Shown here piece after piece: positions 8,280 to 12,944 of a DNA stretch of 12,944 nt. A program made the position numbers and the translations under genes. The first letter of the stretch is position 1. Every line of letters starts with the position of its first letter. The notes under the pieces were generated by a model. It searched no databases, was not told the DNA's origin, and saw only the letters and a list, made by a program, of their open reading frames with translations. This DNA is from an uncultured Lachnospiraceae bacterium (GTDB lineage: Bacteria; Bacillota; Clostridia; Lachnospirales; Lachnospiraceae), in assembly GCA_937910785.1 (NCBI GenBank), contig CALDLG010000133.1, positions 1 to 12,944 on the forward strand. The letters run 5' to 3'.

Positions 8280-8307
8280 TTTATAACATACGCTATTATT
8301 ATGTCAT
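8280..8307 (-). promoter_or_regulatory. Candidate sigma-A promoter (extended -10) for glyS
   Basis: On the - strand, ATGACA (8307-8302, five of six matches to TTGACA) is followed after 16 nt by TATAAA (8285-8280), with TGT directly before it, as in an extended -10. Transcription would begin near 8273, just upstream of the AAGGAGG site at 8264-8270. The untranslated leader would then be only about 15 nt, leaving no room for a T-box riboswitch. Confidence 0.6.
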
Positions 8308-8332
8308 ATTATTTGTATACGGAAACAGATGC

Positions 8333-8923
8333 CTACCGGAATACGATACAGGACAGCAGATCTGTCTCTCCCGCGGGAATCATTACATCCTTTTTCCCGG
8401 AAATCGTTACATCGCCGCTCGTATATAAAATTTTATCATAAACATTTACCGCCATCTCTTCTCCGGCTTTCGTTTCGATAATAATAATATGATTTGCCGA
8501 AATAGCCGAAATGCCATCCTCTCCGATCGCCGTTCCGTCCTCTTTCACCAGATCCTGCAGGGAATAGCCCTGCGCCGCCGCCTCTTCGACCGTGCCGCAG
8601 AAAAGCTCTCTTTTATTAAATGCCGTATAATCCGCTCCGGCCTGATAGGTCATCTGCACAATAACATCCCCGTCGTCAGCTTTTACGGAATTACAGACAA
8701 TCGTCCCGCTTCCGCCGCCATACCGGCCTATCTTCTCCTGTGCCATCGCCTCAAGCTCGCCCGCATCATAATAGTTCTGTTCAAACTGATCCACGATCGT
8801 CTGCCTGATCGTCCCGTCCTTCTGTACGGAAACCGTATTTCTTTCGGGAACCGATGCCGTTCCGCATCCGGCTAACAGACAAACTGCCGCCATAATCATA
8901 AGAAGTCTTACCCAATTTCGCAT
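8333..8923 (-). CDS. Small uncharacterised lipoprotein
   Basis: Function not recognised. The 196-residue product begins with MRNWVRLLMIMAAVCLLAGC, a lipoprotein signal peptide with the lipobox LAGC, so Cys20 would be lipidated and the mature protein held on the outer face of the membrane. After a short linker (GTASVPERNTVSVQKDG) comes a compact mixed alpha/beta region. It contains a helix-like stretch, TIVDQFEQNYYDAGELEAMA, a glycine patch RYGGGSG (67-73), and several predicted beta strands (VIVQMTYQ, HIIIIETK, AVNVYDKILYTSG, CIVFR). There are no catalytic motifs or further membrane helices. GGGAGG (8931-8936) lies 7 nt before the ATG. It has its own strong promoter and sits between recO and glyS, which gives no clear functional hint. 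Confidence 0.88.
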   Translation of the reverse strand: MRNWVRLLMIMAAVCLLAGCGTASVPERNTVSVQKDGTIRQTIVDQFEQNYYDAGELEAMAQEKIGRYGGGSGTIVCNSVKADDGDVIVQMTYQAGADYTAFNKRELFCGTVEEAAAQGYSLQDLVKEDGTAIGEDGISAISANHIIIIETKAGEEMAVNVYDKILYTSGDVTISGKKDVMIPAGETDLLSCIVFR

Positions 8924-8969
8924 AGATCTACCTCCCTGCCGCAGCCTAAATCATCACATACTGCATTAC

Positions 8970-8998
8970 ATTATATCCGACTTAATCAGGATTTTCAA
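8970..8998 (-). promoter_or_regulatory. Strong sigma-A promoter for the small lipoprotein gene
   Basis: On the - strand, TTGAAA (8998-8993, five of six consensus) is separated by exactly 17 nt from a perfect TATAAT (8975-8970). The predicted transcript starts near 8963, giving a leader of about 40 nt that ends in a GGGAGG ribosome binding site. This is the best promoter match in the window. Confidence 0.8.
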
Positions 8999-9012
8999 CA
9001 TACATCTTTCGC

Positions 9013-9032
9013 AATTTAAGCATAATTTAAGC
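9013..9032. repeat. Short direct repeat AATTTAAGC x2
   Basis: AATTTAAGC occurs at 9013-9021 and again at 9024-9032, an 11-nt period (about one helical turn). It lies directly after the recO stop codon and 15-35 nt upstream of the -35 box of the small lipoprotein promoter. The placement would suit an UP-element-like sequence or a tandem protein site, but an AT-rich coincidence is possible. Confidence 0.4.
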
Positions 9033-9034
9033 TT

Positions 9035-9682
9035 TTACAGGTTCTCTATGATCTCCAGGCTCTTGAAGGGCCTGTCAATGTATCTTTTTCTGTAGCTGTC
9101 GGCGATCTCACCAAGCTGAGTAAGCACCGTATCCGTTACGGCAAAGGTATACAGCTTTTCTATGGGGGAAGCCATAATATAGTGCACCGCATATCCGGTT
9201 GAATCCTCATAATCACCATTACAGGGCATACCCGGAAATTCACCGTTCAGGACCATTGCTTTCATTTCGAATATGTAACGGACTAATCTGTTGGGAAGCT
9301 TTTCGTGCATGAGAGCACGCAGAGACTGGTACAGAAGTTTCAGCATCTCTTTGTCTTCATTATTCTCTCTTGTATAATAATCCATCACCTCTAAAAAATA
9401 CATTCCATAATACGCGCCCTCGAAATCTGAACGGAGTCCCTCAAAATAATTGCTGATCTCGGCATCCGCAAGATTATAGGAGCTTCTGCCCGCATAAAGT
9501 CTGAAACTGCCGAAAGAAAAAGGGTTAGTAGCGGCAAGAAACCTGCTGTTTGGCTTTCTTGCCCCCCGCGCGAAGGCGGAAATCTTCCCTTTTTCTTTCG
9601 TTAAAATGACGACTCTTCTATCATACTCACCAATCGGTTCTGCTTTTAAAATCATTCCCGTAATCTCTGTATATTCCTGCAT
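9035..9682 (-). CDS. recO: DNA repair protein RecO
   Basis: RecO works with RecR/RecF to load RecA on SSB-coated single-stranded DNA during gap repair and recombination. From the chosen ATG the protein has 215 residues. An N-terminal OB fold (about 1-80) carries the family pattern TGMILKAEPIGEYDRRVVIL then KGKISAFARGARK (31-43), followed by SFGSFRLYAGRSSYNL. A helical C-terminal domain starts near 82. Only one cysteine (Cys154) falls in the region where many RecO proteins carry a four-cysteine zinc finger, so that finger is absent, which also explains the shortish length. The frame runs up to an ATG at 9754, but that has no ribosome binding site and adds a charged tail not typical of the family. 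The ATG at 9682 has AGGTGG (9691-9696) 8 nt upstream. The start overlaps the preceding small gene by 56 nt, which suggests translational coupling. Confidence 0.93.
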   Translation of the reverse strand: MQEYTEITGMILKAEPIGEYDRRVVILTKEKGKISAFARGARKPNSRFLAATNPFSFGSFRLYAGRSSYNLADAEISNYFEGLRSDFEGAYYGMYFLEVMDYYTRENNEDKEMLKLLYQSLRALMHEKLPNRLVRYIFEMKAMVLNGEFPGMPCNGDYEDSTGYAVHYIMASPIEKLYTFAVTDTVLTQLGEIADSYRKRYIDRPFKSLEIIENL

Positions 9683-9824
9683 GAGATCGTCCACCTGACC
9701 TGTTTTCTCCGACGGAATCCTTTCTTCCGTCCTGTTCTTCTTCCTCCAGTGCATTTCTGTATGACAGGAAGTCCTGTACGCTTCCGGTCGTCAGAAATCG
9801 TTCCCAGTAATTTATTTCTTTCAT
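9627..9824 (-). CDS. yqzL: YqzL-like small protein between era and recO
   Basis: A 65-residue protein whose first 30 residues (MKEINYWERFLTTGSVQDFL then SYRNALEEEE) follow the pattern of the small YqzL family: an aromatic residue, WxxF, a TG turn, then YL/FL and a lysine- or glutamate-rich tail. YqzL sits between era and recO in Bacillus, and that same position is the main support here. The function of YqzL is unknown. The C-terminal half is hydrophilic and overlaps the start of recO in another frame, so it may be under little constraint of its own. The ATG at 9824 follows AGGGGG (9831-9836). A TTG at 9842 is in frame but lacks a ribosome binding site. The ribosome binding site lies in a predicted hairpin (separate entry). 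Confidence 0.68.
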   Translation of the reverse strand: MKEINYWERFLTTGSVQDFLSYRNALEEEEQDGRKDSVGENRSGGRSHAGIYRDYGNDFKSRTDW

Positions 9825-9832
9825 CTTATGCC

Positions 9833-9858
9833 CCCTAATCAACTCTATGCTATTAGGG
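9833..9858 (-). promoter_or_regulatory. Hairpin overlapping the yqzL ribosome binding site
   Basis: On the - strand, CCCTAAT (9858-9852) is perfectly complementary to ATTAGGG (9839-9833), with a 12-nt loop. The 3' arm contains most of AGGGGG (9836-9831), the ribosome binding site of the YqzL-like gene, so folding would block initiation. It lies 20 nt after the era stop. No T tract follows, so it is not a terminator. A regulatory role is inference from the fold alone. Confidence 0.5.
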
Positions 9859-9877
9859 TTCGCTTTTTTCCTTTTTT

Positions 9878-10789
9878 CTATTCGGAATCCCCTGGATTAT
9901 ATCCGAAATTTTTCAGCAGAAAATCGCTGTCGCGCCAGTCCCTTTTCACCTTCACCCAGAGCTTTAAATTCACCTGGGACTCCACCAGTTCCTCGATCTC
10001 CGGCCTTGCCAGAGAACCGATTTTTTTAAGCATCTGCCCCTGTTTTCCGATAATAATTCCCTTATGGGATTCCCTCTCACAGACAATCGTCGCTTCGATC
10101 TCCACGATATGCTTTTTGTAATGCATGGATTCGATCATAACCGCAACCCCATGAGGAATCTCGTCTTCCAGGCATTTAAGCGCCTTCTCCCGGATCAGCT
10201 CCGCCACGATCTGGCGGATGGGCTGATCCGTTACCGTATCCTCGTCATAAAAAGGCTGGCCATAGGGAAGATACTTCATAACACAGGAAATCAGATCCTT
10301 CGTTCCGTCTCCTTTTCTGGCCGATACCGGCACAATTTCCGCGAAATTCATCAGCTTTCTGTAGGTATCGATAAAAAGAAGTATTTCTTCCTTTTTTACC
10401 GTATCTATTTTATTGATCACGAGAATAACGGGCGTTTTAATTTTCTGCAGCCTTTCTACGATGTGCTGCTCCCCGGCGCCGACATAGTTTGTCGGTTCCA
10501 CAAGCCAGAGAATCACATCCACTTCCGACAACGTCCGCTCCGCTACGCCTACCATGTAATTTCCAAGTTTGGTTTTGGCCCTGTGAATGCCCGGCGTATC
10601 CAGAAAAACGATCTGCCCTTCCTCTGAAGTATAAACCGTCTGTATCCTGTTTCTGGTCGTCTGCGGTTTATTGGAAGTAATCGCAATCTTCTGACCGATC
10701 AGATAATTCATCAGTGTGGATTTTCCTACATTCGGCCTGCCGATAAGCGTGGCAAACCCGGATTTGTACTGCCCGTTGTCCTGCTTCAT
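9878..10789 (-). CDS. era: GTPase Era
   Basis: An essential GTPase that binds the 3' end of 16S rRNA and promotes 30S subunit maturation. The 303-residue protein is of family length. The GTPase domain shows G1 GRPNVGKS (17-24), G2 around KPQTTRNR (41-48), G3 DTPG (64-67), G4 NKID (126-129) and G5 SAR (156-158). The C-terminal KH RNA-binding domain includes IGKQGQMLKKIG (247-258), and the protein closes with the typical WRDSDFLLKNFGYNP. The frame extends to a GTG at 10813 without a ribosome binding site. The ATG at 10789 has GGGAGG (10794-10799) 4 nt upstream, tight but the only credible site. It begins 31 nt after the DUF4349 gene ends and is followed by the yqzL-like gene and recO, so these four probably form one operon. 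Confidence 0.97.
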   Translation of the reverse strand: MKQDNGQYKSGFATLIGRPNVGKSTLMNYLIGQKIAITSNKPQTTRNRIQTVYTSEEGQIVFLDTPGIHRAKTKLGNYMVGVAERTLSEVDVILWLVEPTNYVGAGEQHIVERLQKIKTPVILVINKIDTVKKEEILLFIDTYRKLMNFAEIVPVSARKGDGTKDLISCVMKYLPYGQPFYDEDTVTDQPIRQIVAELIREKALKCLEDEIPHGVAVMIESMHYKKHIVEIEATIVCERESHKGIIIGKQGQMLKKIGSLARPEIEELVESQVNLKLWVKVKRDWRDSDFLLKNFGYNPGDSE

Positions 10790-10820
10790 TTTTCCTCCCG
10801 TACTGCCTGACACGAAGTCA

Positions 10821-11900
10821 TCAGTTCTTCTCTTCTTCCTGCTCCGTCCGAACCGGCGTATTTTCCTGCCTCTGCCCTGCTTCCCACAGCCGCTGTTCCT
10901 TCTGCTCTTCGGCGGCTTTTCTGCATCTTCTTCTTTTTAAGAAGAAACGGACAACAAGCAATACGACCGCTATCACAATTATCCATATTATGATATATGG
11001 AATATTGATGACAAAACTGATAAAGCCGTTTTCCATGTCATCTCCGATCCGATAGATGGATTTGACAAAACCGTTCTTCATTCTGTCCCAGACAGTCTTT
11101 TCTTCCGTAGGGGTCAGTCTTCTTACTTCCTGAATCGAAATATTAACCGTACTGTAATCAATCTGATTGTTCAGCGTCCGAAGCTGAGATTCCATATTTT
11201 CCAGCTCGTACCGCACCTCCGAAAGCCGCTGCTCGATGGCAATGATATCTTCTACGGTCTCTGCCTTCTCCAAAAGTTCCAGCAGTCTGTCCTGCTCGAT
11301 AACAAGCGCCTTTTTCCGGCTTTCCAGATCAACATAGCGCAGGGTAACGTCTTCCACCCGCTCTTCTTTATTGGTGATGTTGCTCTGCTCTCCTACCTTC
11401 CGGATAAACTCATCCAGACGCTTTACGGGAATTCTCACCGATAACTGGGCGTTTCTCGTTTCATCGTAATTCGAATAACTGCTTCCGTTATACTGGTACT
11501 GATATTCCACATAACCGCCCAATTCCGCAATCTGCTCATCCAGACCGGCAAGCAGCGCATCATAATTTTCCGTCTCGGCATACAAATCCACCGTCTTAAT
11601 CAGCTTACGCCCGTCGGACTTCGGCGCTTCTTCCGGCTTCGCCTGCGGTGCGGTCTCGTCTTTGGTTATTTCTTCTTCATAATATTCTTCCGATGCGGCG
11701 TTTTCATAGAGCATGTCAGCTCCCGCAGCCGGCGCTGCAGTGTCTGTGGCCGCATAGCCGCCCTCATCGTAGGCCATTTCACTATACATGTTTCTGCTTC
11801 CCCCGCTGCTGCCGCAACCGGTAAGCAGCGCCGCGCTCAGAAGCAGCCCGGTCAGGCACAGGCCGGTCCTCATTTTTGTTTTTCTCATTTTCCTTTTCAT
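10821..11900 (-). CDS. DUF4349 domain lipoprotein with C-terminal membrane helix
   Basis: Function unknown. The 359-residue protein starts with a basic signal peptide ending in the lipobox LTGC (26-29), so Cys29 should be lipidated. Next is a low-complexity, Ala/Glu/Tyr-rich acidic linker (about 33-97). The DUF4349 region runs from about 98 to 310. It opens with RKLIKTVDLYAETENYDALL and includes RIPVKRLDEFI (156-166), DVTLRYVDLESRKKAL (184-199) and a coiled coil of about 55 residues (193-248). A membrane helix (about 296-320) and a basic then acidic cytosolic tail end the protein, so it would be anchored at both ends. GGGAGG (11910-11915) is 9 nt from the ATG at 11900 and only 3 nt from the ATG at 11906, so the inner start is preferred. 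It leads into era 31 nt later. Confidence 0.9.
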   Translation of the reverse strand: MKRKMRKTKMRTGLCLTGLLLSAALLTGCGSSGGSRNMYSEMAYDEGGYAATDTAAPAAGADMLYENAASEEYYEEEITKDETAPQAKPEEAPKSDGRKLIKTVDLYAETENYDALLAGLDEQIAELGGYVEYQYQYNGSSYSNYDETRNAQLSVRIPVKRLDEFIRKVGEQSNITNKEERVEDVTLRYVDLESRKKALVIEQDRLLELLEKAETVEDIIAIEQRLSEVRYELENMESQLRTLNNQIDYSTVNISIQEVRRLTPTEEKTVWDRMKNGFVKSIYRIGDDMENGFISFVINIPYIIIWIIVIAVVLLVVRFFLKRRRCRKAAEEQKEQRLWEAGQRQENTPVRTEQEEEKN

Positions 11901-11934
11901 AAGCATTATCCTCCCGTCTTATATTTCGTCTTCA

Positions 11935-11962
11935 TAAATATATACGGATAAGGGTGTGTAAA
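11935..11962 (-). promoter_or_regulatory. Weak candidate promoter for the DUF4349-era-recO unit
   Basis: On the - strand, TTTACA (11962-11957, five of six matches to TTGACA) is followed after 16 nt by TATTTA (11940-11935). A better-looking TATATT at 11942-11937 is too close at 14 nt. It lies in the 93-nt gap between the M16C peptidase gene and the lipoprotein gene, where no terminator is evident, so read-through from upstream is equally possible. Confidence 0.27.
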
Positions 11963-11993
11963 TTTATGGGGTTCGGTATCTTTTTCCAAAAAA

Positions 11994-12944
11994 TTAATGA
12001 AATAAATAATCCGTCTCTCCAAACAGGTTTTTCTGTGCCCTGATCTTTTCCTCATTTCCGACAACACACAGACAATCCGCTTCCATGAAGGCGCTGATGT
12101 AATCCGCCAGACCCCGGATTGTCTCCGGCACCGCGCTTAACAGTTCATCCCGCTCTTTCTGTACCTGCTCGAAAGAATAATGCGTCATATAACCCGCCAG
12201 GGAATAAGCTCCCTTCGTTGCCGGCGTCATCGGCATATCCAGTTCGCTGACCGCGCCGATAATATACTGGGTCATCGTCCGCTCATCCGCATCAAAATTC
12301 CGGATGTAATCCGCTGCCTTCTCATAGACATCGATCGTCTTCTCCAGATTGGGATCTCTGTAAGAAACGAAGTAGCTTTCCCCTGACTTACTGAAATTGC
12401 ACATGCAGCCATACGCACCGCCCTTGACGCGCACCTGTGTCCAGAGGTAATCATATCCCATCATCACCCGCAGCGCTCTGAGCGCGCCCGTATAGGGAAG
12501 TCCCTTCTGACAGAAATTTCCTGCCCGGCATACATACTGAACCTGAGACGAAGACATAAAGCCTTCGTTTTTCCGTTCCGTAGCCGGCTGATAGGACTGT
12601 TCCCCAACCGGTTCCGTATGCAGACTGCCGCAGAAATTCACAATCCGCCGTTCGATGTCCCGAAGTCCCTCCTGCTGTGCCGTATAGTCCACCATCAGAT
12701 TTTCCGGGCGGAAAAGGCATACCGCAAGCTGCTTCAAATTTTCCACCAGTTCTTCCTGATGCTCCTCGAAATTTCCGGTAAGCTCTTCCAACATCCGGTA
12801 ATAGGGAATGCCGCTGATCTGATCGGAAATTGCCGCCGTTTTAGACAGATAAGACAGCGCACGGACCAAAGCAGTGGTATGCCCTGCGGACGTCAGACCG
12901 GCCTGCTTCTGGGATTTCAGTTCCGCGGCCAGCTCCCGCAGACG
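11994..12944 (-). CDS. M16C-family zinc metallopeptidase (presequence protease-like), C-terminal part
   Basis: The frame is open to the right edge, so only the last 316 residues are visible of what is normally a protein of about 970. Recognisable segments are TSAGHTTALVRALSYLSKTA then DQISGIPYYRMLEEL near the start of the visible part, and LWTQVRVKGGAYG followed by ESYFVSYRDPNLEKTIDVYE, the conserved C-terminal motif of insulinase-like M16C enzymes such as PreP/CymH-like proteins. These enzymes degrade unstructured peptides inside a closed chamber. The catalytic HxxEH zinc motif belongs to the N-terminal domain and is outside the window, so activity cannot be judged. A TTG at 12869 could be taken as a start, but coding similarity continues upstream of it. 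The gene ends 93 nt before the DUF4349 lipoprotein start. Confidence 0.9.
   Translation of the reverse strand, partial: RLRELAAELKSQKQAGLTSAGHTTALVRALSYLSKTAAISDQISGIPYYRMLEELTGNFEEHQEELVENLKQLAVCLFRPENLMVDYTAQQEGLRDIERRIVNFCGSLHTEPVGEQSYQPATERKNEGFMSSSQVQYVCRAGNFCQKGLPYTGALRALRVMMGYDYLWTQVRVKGGAYGCMCNFSKSGESYFVSYRDPNLEKTIDVYEKAADYIRNFDADERTMTQYIIGAVSELDMPMTPATKGAYSLAGYMTHYSFEQVQKERDELLSAVPETIRGLADYISAFMEADCLCVVGNEEKIRAQKNLFGETDYLFH

Noticed and set aside
9683..9754. Longer recO start at 9754
   Set aside because: No Shine-Dalgarno sequence is present, and the added 24 residues are not like the RecO N-terminus. AGGTGG supports 9682.
10790..10813. Longer era start at a GTG
   Set aside because: No ribosome binding site precedes it, while GGGAGG stands next to the ATG at 10789. 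The eight extra residues are encoded across that binding site.
12870..12944. Treating 12869 as the true start of the M16C gene
   Set aside because: The frame continues without a stop to the window edge, and the upstream residues (for example LTSAGHTTAL) fit the family, so the gene is simply cut.

Overview
The window reads as a chromosomal housekeeping segment from a low-to-moderate GC Bacillota, most likely class Clostridia and close to Lachnospiraceae. This is inferred from strong GGAGG-type ribosome binding sites, the single-chain (alpha2-type) glycyl-tRNA synthetase, the gene order era / small YqzL-like gene / recO, a tRNA gene without an encoded CCA, and the protein sequences themselves. 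No phage, insertion sequence, CRISPR array or toxin/defence module is visible.

Layout. A tRNA-Leu(CAA) gene lies on the + strand at the left edge. Every protein-coding gene lies on the - strand, so transcription runs right to left and meets the tRNA gene at about 89-271. A strong rho-independent terminator (222-257) closes the - strand unit there. In - strand order the genes are: the C-terminal part of an M16C-family zinc peptidase (cut by the right edge); a DUF4349 lipoprotein with a C-terminal membrane helix; the ribosome-assembly GTPase era; a 65-residue YqzL-like gene that overlaps recO; recO; a small uncharacterised lipoprotein with its own strong sigma-A type promoter; glyS; alaS; a methyl-accepting chemotaxis protein; uracil-DNA glycosylase ung; and a lysA-type decarboxylase.

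How the genes fit together. DUF4349-era-yqzL-recO is tightly packed and probably co-transcribed (ribosome maturation plus recombination repair). The small lipoprotein and glyS each have a credible promoter. glyS and alaS charge tRNAs for the two smallest amino acids. Neither has a recognisable T-box leader, but the glyS-alaS gap can fold into a long hairpin on the - strand transcript. The chemoreceptor has a promoter starting at the alaS stop codon and no chemotaxis neighbours. ung and lysA are 25 nt apart and run into the shared terminator.

I did not find a convincing new biological system. The points most worth a second look are RNA-level: a hairpin that would bury the yqzL ribosome binding site, the hairpin in the alaS leader, and the divergent motifs of the LysA-like enzyme. 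Start codons for mcp, recO, yqzL, era and the DUF4349 gene were moved inward from the longest open frames on ribosome-binding-site evidence.
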